This document shows positions 48,092 to 56,901 of a stretch of DNA of 64,000 bases, piece after piece. The position numbers and the translations under genes were made by a program. How positions within the stretch are numbered: position 1 is the stretch's first letter; every line of letters starts with the position of its first letter. The notes under the pieces are model-generated. The model made no database searches, had not been told where the DNA came from, and saw only the letters and a list, made by a program, of their open reading frames with translations. Origin of the DNA: Blastococcus saxobsidens DD2 (lineage in GTDB: Bacteria; Actinomycetota; Actinomycetes; Mycobacteriales; Geodermatophilaceae); NCBI RefSeq assembly GCF_000284015.1, contig NC_016943.1, forward strand, positions 1,343,541-1,407,540, given 5' to 3'.

Positions 48092-49984
48092 TCAGGTCCT
48101 GTGAGGCGGTGGGATGGCGGCGGAGAACGCCAGCACGTCGTCGACCATCAGCGCCACCTTCACCTGCGTCAGAGACTCGACGTCGGAGAGCGAGAGGCCG
48201 AGCAGATCCTCGGCTCGGCGGATCCGCAATCCCACGGTGTTCGGATGGACGTAGAGCGCCGCCGCGGTCGCGGCAGTGCTCAGGTCGTGGCGCAGATGAG
48301 TGACCACGGTCTCGAGCAACGCGGTGCCCCGGGCGGTGTCGTGCTCGCGGAGAGGGCGCAGCAGTTCATCGGTGAAGCGCGCCAGTTCCCGGGTGTCCTC
48401 GAGTTGCAGGAGCAGCCCGTAGACCCCGAGGTCGGCCAGCGTCACGGTCACGTCCCGGCGTCCGCGGAGGCGGGAGAGCTCGACCGCCCCCCGGCCCAGC
48501 CGGAAAGCCGCAGCGTGGTCCTGCAGGCTGGTGCAGGGGCGGACGACGGCAACCGACGCGGTCGCGCCGCGGGCTTGAGCGCGGATCGCGCGGCGCATGG
48601 CGTCGGCGCCTGTCACGCAGGCCGTGAGGTCCCCGTCGGCCACCGGCCAGAGCGCGACGACGTAGTCCCCGACGGCGGACACCAGCGGCCGGGGACGGAT
48701 CGCGGCCGACACGGAGCGGGCGGCACCCAGCGCGGCCTGGACGTCGTCGTGACGCTCGGGATCGATCTTGAGAACCAGGGTCGCGTGCGGGGTGTCCAGG
48801 TCATGCCATAGTCGGGCGGCGCGCGACGTGATGGTGGCGAGCGCCGCCGGGTCGCCGGTCAGCAGGTCGCCGATCACCTCTCCCGACAAGCGCCATTCGA
48901 CCTCGAGGGCGGTTCGGGCCCGCAGCAGTTCGAGGGCCGAGACGGTCGCGGCGTGCTCCAGCGCCCGGCGATCGAGGGGGCTGAGTTCGGCCAGCGACCC
49001 GGGCAGCCAGATCCGGGCCACCACCTCGTTGCCGAGCAGGACCGGCGCGACCACCCGTGGGCCGGGCGGGGCGGCCGTGGGCCACCCGGAGACGTCGGCC
49101 AGTTCGTGCGGCGCCGGGTGGTCGAGGTCCCGCTCGGCCGGAGGTGGCGCGTCCACGGTCCGACCCTCGTGCGCCGTGGAGGCCAGCGGCGTGCCGACCG
49201 GGTCCTCCACCAGGACCGGCCGGCGCAGCAGCGGGGCCAGCGCGGCGGAGACGGCCGAGATCCCACCGGTCCGCAGTGCGACCGCCGTGAGCTCCCGGTG
49301 GATCTGCTCGCCCTGCTGCAGCAGGGCATGCTGCTCGGCCAGTGAGCGGTTGAGCTCGCGCAGGTCGGCGATCGTGCGCGCCTCGTGGTCGCGCAGCCGC
49401 GCGGTCTCGATGGCGATGGCCGCCTGATGGGCGAGGGTGGTGAGGAGCTCGGTCTCGGCGGGTCCGAACTCGTGGACGTCCAGGCGGTAGCAGTTCAGCG
49501 TGCCGAGGGCGCGGCCGGACACCAGCAGCGGCACCGAGATCATCGATCGGAAGCCCTGCTGCCGGGCAACGCCCTCCCAAGGGCGGAAGGTGGGCGCGAC
49601 CGAGATGTCGGACACGTGGACCGCCCGACGGGTCGTGAACGCCCGGCTGGAGGGCGCCTCGTCGGGGTCGCCGGGCCGCAGCGTGATCGGATGCTCGGCG
49701 TTCACGCCGGCGATGTACTCGGCAGAGAGCCCGCTGGAGCCCTCGATCACCAGGACCCTGCGGTCCGGGTCGGCCAGGGTGACCGCGCAGAACCTGTAGT
49801 CCATGAGCTCGCACGCCGTCCGGCTGACCAGCTCGAGCAGCTCGGTGCGGGACGCCGGCGTGTTCACGACAGCCGCGATGCTCGCGATGCCACCCAGCCA
49901 GCGGCGCAGCTCGACCCGCTCACCCGAGACCTCTGCGGTAGGAACGGTGTGCCCGGGCTCGGTCGCCGGGGGGATGCGTACCAC
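48092..49984 (-). CDS. GAF-domain PucR-family transcriptional regulator
   Basis: 630 residues. A GAF domain at about residues 30-180 (MDYRFCAVTLADPDRRVLVIEGSSG; SVPLLVSGRALGTLNCYR) is followed by a short coiled coil, a middle domain of the CdaR/GGDEF-like type, and a C-terminal PucR helix-turn-helix (LLETVVTHLRHDLSTAATAAALYVHPNTVGLRIRRAEDLLG). The GTG at 49984 is preferred; an in-frame ATG at 50083 would add an odd His/Cys-rich leader running through the promoter. It is divergent from the Mo-hydroxylase operon and probably its regulator. Relatives control purine and other heterocycle catabolism. Confidence 0.9.
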   Translation of the reverse strand: MVRIPPATEPGHTVPTAEVSGERVELRRWLGGIASIAAVVNTPASRTELLELVSRTACELMDYRFCAVTLADPDRRVLVIEGSSGLSAEYIAGVNAEHPITLRPGDPDEAPSSRAFTTRRAVHVSDISVAPTFRPWEGVARQQGFRSMISVPLLVSGRALGTLNCYRLDVHEFGPAETELLTTLAHQAAIAIETARLRDHEARTIADLRELNRSLAEQHALLQQGEQIHRELTAVALRTGGISAVSAALAPLLRRPVLVEDPVGTPLASTAHEGRTVDAPPPAERDLDHPAPHELADVSGWPTAAPPGPRVVAPVLLGNEVVARIWLPGSLAELSPLDRRALEHAATVSALELLRARTALEVEWRLSGEVIGDLLTGDPAALATITSRAARLWHDLDTPHATLVLKIDPERHDDVQAALGAARSVSAAIRPRPLVSAVGDYVVALWPVADGDLTACVTGADAMRRAIRAQARGATASVAVVRPCTSLQDHAAAFRLGRGAVELSRLRGRRDVTVTLADLGVYGLLLQLEDTRELARFTDELLRPLREHDTARGTALLETVVTHLRHDLSTAATAAALYVHPNTVGLRIRRAEDLLGLSLSDVESLTQVKVALMVDDVLAFSAAIPPPHRT

Positions 49985-50000
49985 ACGGCCAACTGTGCCA

Positions 50001-50017
50001 CGCCACACTCCGTGGCG
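50001..50017. promoter_or_regulatory. Inverted repeat in the PucR/Mo-hydroxylase divergent region
   Basis: CGCCAC-ACTCC-GTGGCG is a perfect 6-bp inverted repeat with a 5-base spacer, 17 bases before the PucR start. A looser pair GTTGTC (50043) / GACAAC (50079) lies nearer the other gene. Candidate operator sites. Confidence 0.45.
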
Positions 50018-50162
50018 CTGATGCAGTGTGATGGCCCATGGGGTTGTCGAGTGACATGCTCCACAGTGGTTGACGGATGACAACGCGCGGGCCAGTCACC
50101 GCCCGCTGACACAACCTCCGTCCTCATCGGGTGGCGTCCGCCGTCCGGCGCAAAGGAGCGCG

Positions 50163-51047
50163 ATGAAGCCGCCACGTTTCGCCTACTACGACCCGGCCAG
50201 CGTCGCCGAGGCGGTCGAGCTCAAGGCTCGGTTCGAGACCGACGCCCTGGTGCTCGCCGGGGGGCAGAGCCTGATGCCGATGCTCAACACGCGACTGGCC
50301 AAGCCGGACGCGCTGGTGGACATCAACCGCATCACGTCGCTGCAGCAGCTCGAGGTGGGGCAGACCCACGTCGAGCTCGGCGCGCTGGTCCGCCAGCACC
50401 GCCTGGAGAGCGACCCGGTGGTCGCCCGGAACGTTCCGCTGCTGGCAGCGGTGACCCACTACATCGGGCACGTGGAGAACCGGCACCGCGGCACCGTCGG
50501 GGGCAGCCTGGCGCATGCCGACTCAGCTGCCGAGCTGCCCACCGCCGCGCTCACCCTCGATGCCGAGATGGTCATCGAGGGACCGGCCGGCCGCCGTGTG
50601 GAAGCCGCGCGGGACTTCTTCGCGGGGTGGATGACCACCACCATCGCTCCCGACGAGCTGCTCGTCGCCGTCCGGTTCCCGATCACGCCTGCCGGCGCCG
50701 GCTGGGGGTTCGTCGAGGTCGCCCGGCGCGAGGGCGACTTCGCGCTGGCGGCCGCCGCGGCCCAGCTCCGCCTGGACGACGCCGGCCGCGTGGCGGAGAT
50801 CGCGATCGGCGTCGCCAGCGTCACCGACCGCCCCGTGCGGGCGTCGGAGACCGAGGCCGCGCTGCTCGGCCGGCTGCCCACGGCCGACGCCGTCGCCGCG
50901 GCCGCCCGCGCCGTCGAGGAGCAGGTCACCGCCTCCGACGACCTGCACGCCACCCACAGCTACCGCCGGCATCTCGCCGCCACCGTCACCCAGCGCGCCG
51001 TCCTCGCGGCGGTTCGCCGGGCCGCCCAGGAAGGAAACCGCTCGTGA
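50163..51047 (+). CDS. Mo hydroxylase FAD-binding subunit (CoxM-like)
   Basis: 294 residues: VLAGGQSLMPMLNTRLAKPDALVDI with the FAD pyrophosphate motif near residue 33, HIENRHRGTVGG-like string VENRHRGTVGGSLAHADSAAE near 105, and a C-terminal domain with SYRRHLAATVTQRAV. The ATG at 50163 has AAGGAG upstream. It is the first gene of an operon M-S-L-G-D-E-I, the order known from CO-dehydrogenase-type loci, and is divergent from PucR. Confidence 0.93.
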   Translation: MKPPRFAYYDPASVAEAVELKARFETDALVLAGGQSLMPMLNTRLAKPDALVDINRITSLQQLEVGQTHVELGALVRQHRLESDPVVARNVPLLAAVTHYIGHVENRHRGTVGGSLAHADSAAELPTAALTLDAEMVIEGPAGRRVEAARDFFAGWMTTTIAPDELLVAVRFPITPAGAGWGFVEVARREGDFALAAAAAQLRLDDAGRVAEIAIGVASVTDRPVRASETEAALLGRLPTADAVAAAARAVEEQVTASDDLHATHSYRRHLAATVTQRAVLAAVRRAAQEGNRS

Positions 51048-51625
51048 CCAGCCAGACCGGGCTCGACGCAGGCCCGACGCTGCAGCGCAGGATCACCGCG
51101 CGCCTCAACGGCCGCGAGGTGACCAGCTCCGTGGACACCCGCCTCACCCTCGCCGACTGGCTCCGCGACGAACGCGACCTGGTCAGCGTCCACCTCGGTT
51201 GCGAGCACGGGGTGTGCGGCTGCTGCACCGTGCTGCTCGACGGCGAGTCGGTGCGCGCCTGCCTGATGCTCGCCGTGCAGGCCGACGGCCACGACGTGGA
51301 GACGGTGGAGAGCCTGTCGGGAGACCCGAACAACTTGCACCCGATCCAGGAGGCCTTCCACGAGGAGCACGGCCTCCAGTGCGGTTTCTGCACCCCGGCG
51401 ATGGTCCTGCGCACGAAGGAGATCCTCGACGACGGCCGCGACCGCACCGACGAGGAGGTCCGCCAGGACATCTCCGGGATCCTCTGCCGTTGCACGGGGT
51501 ACCAGAACATCGTCAACGCCGTGCAGTGCGCGGCCCGCAAGCTGCGCGGCGATTCCCCGGCGCCCATCGCCAGCGGCACCGGCACCGGCGGCTCCTCCGA
51601 CTCGCACGGGAGCGTGACCCGATGA
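51044..51625 (+). CDS. Mo hydroxylase [2Fe-2S] subunit (CoxS-like)
   Basis: 193 residues with C53, C58, C61, C73 for the plant-type cluster and C113, C116, C148, C150 (CGFCTPAM; LCRCTGYQN) for the second. The C-terminal 25 residues are Gly/Ser/Thr-rich. The GTG start overlaps the FAD-subunit stop and its own stop overlaps the large-subunit start (ATGA). It passes electrons from the Mo site to FAD. Confidence 0.94.
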   Translation: MTSQTGLDAGPTLQRRITARLNGREVTSSVDTRLTLADWLRDERDLVSVHLGCEHGVCGCCTVLLDGESVRACLMLAVQADGHDVETVESLSGDPNNLHPIQEAFHEEHGLQCGFCTPAMVLRTKEILDDGRDRTDEEVRQDISGILCRCTGYQNIVNAVQCAARKLRGDSPAPIASGTGTGGSSDSHGSVTR

Positions 51626-54084
51626 GCGCCGACATCACCCCCGCGCCGGCCGCCACCGGCGCGACCGGCCAGATCAAGCGCAAGTACATCGGCCGGAGCA
51701 TGAAGCGGGTCGAGGACCCACGACTGCTCACCGGCCGCGGTGGCTTCATCGCCGACCAGAAGATCCCCGGCCTCCTGCACGCCGCGATCTTCCGCAGCCC
51801 GGTGGCCCACGGGCGGATCGTCTCGATCGACGCCTCCGCCGCCCTCGCCATCCCCGGCGTCGTCGCCGTGGTCACCGGTGAGGACTGCAAGGCGAAGATG
51901 AACCCCTGCATGAACTTCGGTCCGCCCACGATCAGCCAGTACCCGCTGGCCGTGGACAAGGTCCGGTACGTCGGCGAGGCCGTGGTGGCCGTCATCGCCG
52001 AGAGCCGGTACATCGCCGAGGACGGGGTCGACGCCCTGGACGTGGAGTTCGAGGAACTCCCGCCGGTGGTCGACCCGATCAAGGCGCTGCAGGAGGACGC
52101 CGCGCTGCTGCACGAGGAGCACGGCAGCAACCTGGCCTACGAGCGCACCTTCACCTTCGGCGAGGTGGACGAGGCCTTCCAGACCGCCGACCTCGTCGTC
52201 TCGGACACGCTGCACTGGGGTCGCTCGGCCGGCATGCCGCTGGAGACCACGGGCGCGATCGCCCGGCCCGGCCTCAACGGCGTCCTGGAGATCTTCTGCA
52301 ACTCGATGAACTTCAGCTACTTCGTGTGGCTGATCGCCACCGCTCTCAAGCTACCCAGCAACCGGGTGACGATCAACCCCGTCCCCGCGGGTGGGAGCTT
52401 CGGCAGCAAGTTCACCGCGCACAAGGTGCCGACCCTCGCCGGCTTCCTGGCCCTGCAGGTCAACCGGCCGGTGTCCTACGTGGAGGACCGGCTCGACCAC
52501 CTGATGAACTCCGACCACCACGCGTCGGACCGCTACTACGACGCCAAGCTCGCCCTGACCTCCGACGGCATCATCCTCGGCATGGACGTCGACGTCGTCG
52601 ACGACTACGGCGCCTACCTTCAGTTCGGCGTCGGCACCCACGGCAACGCGCTCTCCCAGTGCGTCGGTCCGTACAACTTCGCGAACCTCCGTTACCACCT
52701 GCGCGCGGTACTCACCAACAAGTGCCAGCAGGGCGCCTATCGCGGGTTCGGGTCCGAGGTGCACAACTGGGTGCTGGAGCGCCTGGTGGACCAGGCCGCC
52801 GAGCGGCTGGGGATGGCCCCGGAGGTCATCCGCCGGAAGAACTTCATCCAGCCCGAGCAGTTCCCGCACAAGATCCCCGGCGGGAACCTCTACGACAGCG
52901 GCAACTACGACGCCGTGCTCGACAAGGCGCTGTCGCTGATCGACCTCGAGCACTGGCGCAAGGAACAGCAGCGGCTGCGCGAGGAGGAGGGCCGGTACAT
53001 CGGGATCGGCCTGGTCACCACGCAGGAGCGCAGCGTGTTCAGCTCCACGGAGTTCTGGTACTGGTTCGACGAGCCGGCGTTCCCGATCACCTCCAGCCCG
53101 GAGAGTGCGACGATCACCGTCGATCCGGCCGGCGAGTTCCAGGTTCTGCTGCACTCGCAGGCCATGTGGGGCAACAGCCCCGAGACGGTGGCGGCGATGG
53201 TGGTCGCCGAGGAGTTCGGCGTCGAGCCGGACAGGGTCAACATCCGGTACGCCGACTCGGCGCACGCCCTGCCCGGCACCGGCCCCGGTGGCAGCCGCTT
53301 CACGGTCATGGTCACCGGCGCGATCCGCGGCGCGGCCAAGAAGCTGCAAAAGAAGATCATCGAGATCGCCGCGCACACCCTCGAGGTGCCGCCGGAGGAC
53401 ATGGAGATCACCGACGCGCGGGTGCAGGTCAAGGGCGCGCCGGAGGTGGGTCTGAGCCTGGGCGAGGTCGCCGCGACCGCCTACTTCTTCGCGCTGAACC
53501 TGCCGCCGGGCATGACCAGCGGGCTGGAGGAGCAGTTCACCTACGACCACCCGTTGACCACGCTGCCGTCGCCGGACCGCAGCGACCTGGGCATCTTCTA
53601 CCCGATCATGGGCCACAACTGCCACATCGCGGTGATGGAGGTGGATCCGGACACGGGCAAGACGTCGTGGCTGGACTACGTGGCGGTCCACGACGCCGGC
53701 ACCATCGTCAACCCGATCACGCTGGGGGGACACGTCACCGGCGGAACTGCGCAGGGAGTGGGGACGGCGCTGCTGGAGGAACTGGCCTATGACGAGGACG
53801 GCCAGTTCAAGTCCTCGACCTTCATGGACTACCTCATCCCCACCGCCAACGAGATCCCGGCGATGAAACTCGGCCATGTCGAGACGCCGTCGCCCTACAC
53901 CGAGTACGGCATCAAGGGCGGTGGTGAGGGCGGCCGCATGGCCACGCCCGGTGTCATCTCCGCGGCGATCGACGACGCGCTCCGGGAGTTCGGGATGCAC
54001 GTGCGCAACCTGCCGGTCAAGCCCTCGGACATCGTCGCCACCGTGCTCGCGGCCCGCGAGCAGCAGAAGGAGCAGAGCGCCTAA
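51622..54084 (+). CDS. Mo hydroxylase molybdopterin-binding large subunit (CoxL-like)
   Basis: 820 residues. Starts with RKYIGRSMKRVEDPRLLTGRG, has VPAGGSFGSKF and QGAYRGFGSE in the Mo-cofactor pocket, GPGGSRFTVM, and the C-terminal catalytic-Glu motif GIKGGGEGGRM. The form-I CO-dehydrogenase loop AYRCSFR is absent (AYRGFG instead), as in form-II-like enzymes that hydroxylate organic substrates. With the M and S subunits it would form an (LMS)2 enzyme. It overlaps the next start by one base. Confidence 0.94.
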   Translation: MSADITPAPAATGATGQIKRKYIGRSMKRVEDPRLLTGRGGFIADQKIPGLLHAAIFRSPVAHGRIVSIDASAALAIPGVVAVVTGEDCKAKMNPCMNFGPPTISQYPLAVDKVRYVGEAVVAVIAESRYIAEDGVDALDVEFEELPPVVDPIKALQEDAALLHEEHGSNLAYERTFTFGEVDEAFQTADLVVSDTLHWGRSAGMPLETTGAIARPGLNGVLEIFCNSMNFSYFVWLIATALKLPSNRVTINPVPAGGSFGSKFTAHKVPTLAGFLALQVNRPVSYVEDRLDHLMNSDHHASDRYYDAKLALTSDGIILGMDVDVVDDYGAYLQFGVGTHGNALSQCVGPYNFANLRYHLRAVLTNKCQQGAYRGFGSEVHNWVLERLVDQAAERLGMAPEVIRRKNFIQPEQFPHKIPGGNLYDSGNYDAVLDKALSLIDLEHWRKEQQRLREEEGRYIGIGLVTTQERSVFSSTEFWYWFDEPAFPITSSPESATITVDPAGEFQVLLHSQAMWGNSPETVAAMVVAEEFGVEPDRVNIRYADSAHALPGTGPGGSRFTVMVTGAIRGAAKKLQKKIIEIAAHTLEVPPEDMEITDARVQVKGAPEVGLSLGEVAATAYFFALNLPPGMTSGLEEQFTYDHPLTTLPSPDRSDLGIFYPIMGHNCHIAVMEVDPDTGKTSWLDYVAVHDAGTIVNPITLGGHVTGGTAQGVGTALLEELAYDEDGQFKSSTFMDYLIPTANEIPAMKLGHVETPSPYTEYGIKGGGEGGRMATPGVISAAIDDALREFGMHVRNLPVKPSDIVATVLAAREQQKEQSA

Positions 54085-54746
54085 TGGAGCTGCAGAACTC
54101 GTTCACCGTCACCGCCGACCCTCAGACGGTCTGGGCGCACCTGCTCGAGGTCGAGAACCTCGTGCCGTGCATGCCGGGCGCGGAACTGGTCGAGACCGTC
54201 GACGACACCCATTGGCGGGGGAGGCTGAAGATCAAGTTCGGCCCGGTGGCGCTGGCCTTCTCCGGGGACGTGTCCATGGTCGAGCGGGACGACGAGCAGC
54301 GTCGTCTGCGGCTGACCGGCGCAGGCAAGGACAAGGGCGGCCGCGGTAGCGCCAGCGCGGACGTCGTCGTCGCCGTCGTCCCGGGGCCGGTGGCAGGATC
54401 GAGCACCGTCGAGATCGTTCAGGACCTCAAGGTGGCCGGGCAGATCGCCTCGTTCGGCCGCGGCATGATCGCCGACGTCTCGAAGACGATGACCAAGCAG
54501 TTCGCCGACCGGCTGCAGTCCCGCCTGACGACCGACCAGGAGCCGACCGCCACCGGCGGACCGGCCGAGGCTGCCGACCAGCCGCACGCAGCAGGCGCAC
54601 CGGCCGCCGTGGTCCGGACGGCCCCCCGGGAGGTCCACGGTGACGGTGCGGCGCTCTCCGGCTTCCGCATCATCTGGGTGGTACTCGCCGGATTCGCCCG
54701 TCGGATCGGGCGGCGGCTGACCGGCCGGCGCGACCGGGAGGCCTGA
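54084..54746 (+). CDS. CoxG-family SRPBCC-domain protein
   Basis: 220 residues. The SRPBCC domain covers residues 1-150 (MELQNSFTVTADPQTVWAHL; MPGAELVE; WRGRLKIKFGPVALAFSGDV). A low-complexity linker and a short hydrophobic/Arg-rich C-terminus (FRIIWVVLAGFARRIGRRL) follow and may hold it to the membrane. CoxG proteins accompany Mo hydroxylases and are thought to anchor or help assemble them. The start shares a base with the large-subunit stop. Confidence 0.88.
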   Translation: MELQNSFTVTADPQTVWAHLLEVENLVPCMPGAELVETVDDTHWRGRLKIKFGPVALAFSGDVSMVERDDEQRRLRLTGAGKDKGGRGSASADVVVAVVPGPVAGSSTVEIVQDLKVAGQIASFGRGMIADVSKTMTKQFADRLQSRLTTDQEPTATGGPAEAADQPHAAGAPAAVVRTAPREVHGDGAALSGFRIIWVVLAGFARRIGRRLTGRRDREA

Positions 54747-54754
54747 CCACCACC

Positions 54755-55654
54755 GTGACCACCACCGTGACCGCCACCTCCTCGCCTGCCGCGCCGAACG
54801 CAGGCCTCAGCACGGTGGCCGACCTCAAGCGAGCCCTCGTCGAGGTCGACTACCTGGCCGACGACGGGTTGGCGATGGCGGCGTTCCTGGCTCTGCGCAT
54901 GGGGCGCCCCCTCTTGCTCGAGGGGGAGAACGGGGTCGGCAAGACCGAGATCGCCCTCGCCTTGTCCCGCCTGCTGGGGCGAGAGCTGATCCGTCTGCAG
55001 TGCTACGAGGGCATCGACACCAGCCAGGCGCTGTACGACTGGCACTACGCGCGCCAGCTGCTGGCCGTGCGCGAGGGCCGGGCGCATGCCGACGTCTTCA
55101 CGCGTGAGTTCCTGCTGCCGCGTCCGCTGCTCACCGCGCTCGAACAGGGGTCGGGAGCGGTCCTGCTCATCGACGAGCTGGATCGTGCGGACGACGAGTT
55201 CGAGGCGTTCCTGCTGGAGCTGCTGTCGGACTTCTCGGTCACCATCCCGGAGCTGGGGCGTGTCACAGCGGCCACCCGGCCGCTCGTCGTCCTCACCTCC
55301 AACCGCACTCGCGACCTGCACAACGCCGTCCGGCGGCGCTGCCTGTACAGCTGGGTGGCGCACCCCGACGCCCAGCGGGAGCTGGCGATCCTGCGGGTAC
55401 GCGCGCCCCAGGTTCCGGAGTCCCTGGCGGCCGAGGTGGCGGGCGCGGTGGCCCGCATCCGCGGTCTGGACCTGGTGAACCGGCCCGGCGTCGGTGAGGC
55501 CGTGGACTGGGCCAGCGCGCTGCACATGCTCGGCCTGGCCAAGCTGGACCGACAGACGGCGCTGGACACACTCGCCGCCCTGATCAAGGACGTCGACGAC
55601 CAGCGGGCGGTGGTCGAGGCGATCGACGACGTCGTCCCCGACTCCGCGAGCTGA
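54755..55654 (+). CDS. MoxR-type AAA ATPase (CoxD-like)
   Basis: 299 residues. Walker A GENGVGKTE at about residue 58, Walker B VLLIDELDRAD at about 140, sensor 1 LVVLTSNRTRDL, and a lid with RPGVGEAVDWASAL. In CO-dehydrogenase loci the ATPase of this family helps build the Mo-Cu/Mo active site together with the VWA partner, which is the next gene here. The GTG start is 8 bases after CoxG. Confidence 0.92.
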   Translation: MTTTVTATSSPAAPNAGLSTVADLKRALVEVDYLADDGLAMAAFLALRMGRPLLLEGENGVGKTEIALALSRLLGRELIRLQCYEGIDTSQALYDWHYARQLLAVREGRAHADVFTREFLLPRPLLTALEQGSGAVLLIDELDRADDEFEAFLLELLSDFSVTIPELGRVTAATRPLVVLTSNRTRDLHNAVRRRCLYSWVAHPDAQRELAILRVRAPQVPESLAAEVAGAVARIRGLDLVNRPGVGEAVDWASALHMLGLAKLDRQTALDTLAALIKDVDDQRAVVEAIDDVVPDSAS

Positions 55655-55659
55655 CCCCG

Positions 55660-56823
55660 GTGACCGCCGCCGGGATGGCGGGAGAGGAACTCGGCCGGAC
55701 CTGCGTCGAGTTCACCGACCTGCTGCGACGTCGCGGCGTGGCGGTCGGCCCGGTGCAGACCGCTGCCTTCCTGGAAGCGCTGTACCTGCTCCGACCGACG
55801 ACGACGGCCGAGCTCTACTGGGCCGGGCGGGCGGTCCTGGCCACCGACGTCGCCGTGCTGCCCGCCTACGCCCGGGCGTTCGCGGAGTTCTTCGCCGCGG
55901 CGGATGCCGATGACGCCCCGCCGCCGGCCCCACCGCACGCGCCGCCGAGCGTCCTCGACGACGAGCCCCTCGCCCGGCCCGCGATGGACGTCGCGGTGGG
56001 GGAGGAGCCGCTGGAGCTGCCGGAGGAAGCCCGGGTCGAGGCCAGCGAGGCCGAGCGCGTGCGCGTCAAGTCCTTCGCCCGCATGACCGCGGAGGAGCGT
56101 CGGATCGCGGCGCTGATGATCCGGCGGCTGCGGGTGCGGCTGCCCCGACGGCTCAGTCGGCGCCGGCGCCCAGCCTCCAGCGGTCGGTACCTGGACATGC
56201 GCTCCACACTGCGCCGGTCACTGGCCACCGACGGTGAGCCGGCCCGGCTCGGCCGCCGGCGCAGACGAGTCCGGCAGCGGCCGGTGACCCTGGTCGTCGA
56301 CGTCTCGGGCTCGATGACGCCGTACGCGCAGGCGCTGCTGCGCTTCGGTCATGCGCTCCTGCATGCCGGGCACCGGGTCGAGGTCTACACCGTGGGGGTG
56401 CGGTTGAGCCGGGTCACCGACGCGCTCCGTCACGACTCCGCCGACCGCGCGCTCGCCGAGGTGGGCCGGCAGGTCGCCGACTGGGACGGCGGGACCTTGC
56501 TGGCCACCTCACTCGTCCGGTTACTGGACCTGCGGCGGGGTCACGCGGCGCTGCGGGGGGCGGTCGTGGTGATCTGCTCCGACGGTCTCGACCGCGACGA
56601 CCCCGAGCGGCTCGGCGCGGCCACCGCGCGGCTCTCCCGGCTCGCGCACCGGCTGGTGTGGCTCAACCCGCTCAAGGGCGACCCCCGCTACCAACCGCTC
56701 GCGCGGGGGATGGCCGCGGCCGTGCCGCACCTGGACCTCTTCCTGGCCGGACACAACGTGGCGAGCCTGGAAGAACTCGCCGCCGTGGTCGAGCGACATG
56801 CGACGGCCGCGCGGAGGGCGTGA
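55660..56823 (+). CDS. VWA-domain protein (CoxE-like)
   Basis: 387 residues. The N-terminal helical part and an acidic/Pro-rich linker are followed by an Arg-rich segment (residues 150-205), then a VWA domain with the MIDAS motif DVSGSMTPYAQ at about 213, and VVICSDGLDRDDPE. It ends with a short helical region. Partner of the MoxR ATPase five bases upstream in active-site maturation of the hydroxylase. The GTG at 55660 is used; an ATG at 55675 is possible. Confidence 0.9.
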   Translation: MTAAGMAGEELGRTCVEFTDLLRRRGVAVGPVQTAAFLEALYLLRPTTTAELYWAGRAVLATDVAVLPAYARAFAEFFAAADADDAPPPAPPHAPPSVLDDEPLARPAMDVAVGEEPLELPEEARVEASEAERVRVKSFARMTAEERRIAALMIRRLRVRLPRRLSRRRRPASSGRYLDMRSTLRRSLATDGEPARLGRRRRRVRQRPVTLVVDVSGSMTPYAQALLRFGHALLHAGHRVEVYTVGVRLSRVTDALRHDSADRALAEVGRQVADWDGGTLLATSLVRLLDLRRGHAALRGAVVVICSDGLDRDDPERLGAATARLSRLAHRLVWLNPLKGDPRYQPLARGMAAAVPHLDLFLAGHNVASLEELAAVVERHATAARRA

Positions 56824-56901
56824 CAGCACCCAGGAGGACGACATGCGCGCGCCGCGCCCGCGTGGACGAGGCTCGGGACGGGGCCGGAGAGGACCAGTCG
56901 A

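Noticed and set aside
50084-50162. Longer PucR start through the promoter
   Set aside because: The leader from ATG 50083 is His/Cys-rich, unlike the family, and covers the inverted repeats of the divergent promoter.
51622-54084. Assignment as aerobic CO dehydrogenase
   Set aside because: The active-site loop AYRCSFR is absent (AYRGFG), and gene context is aromatic/heterocyclic catabolism.
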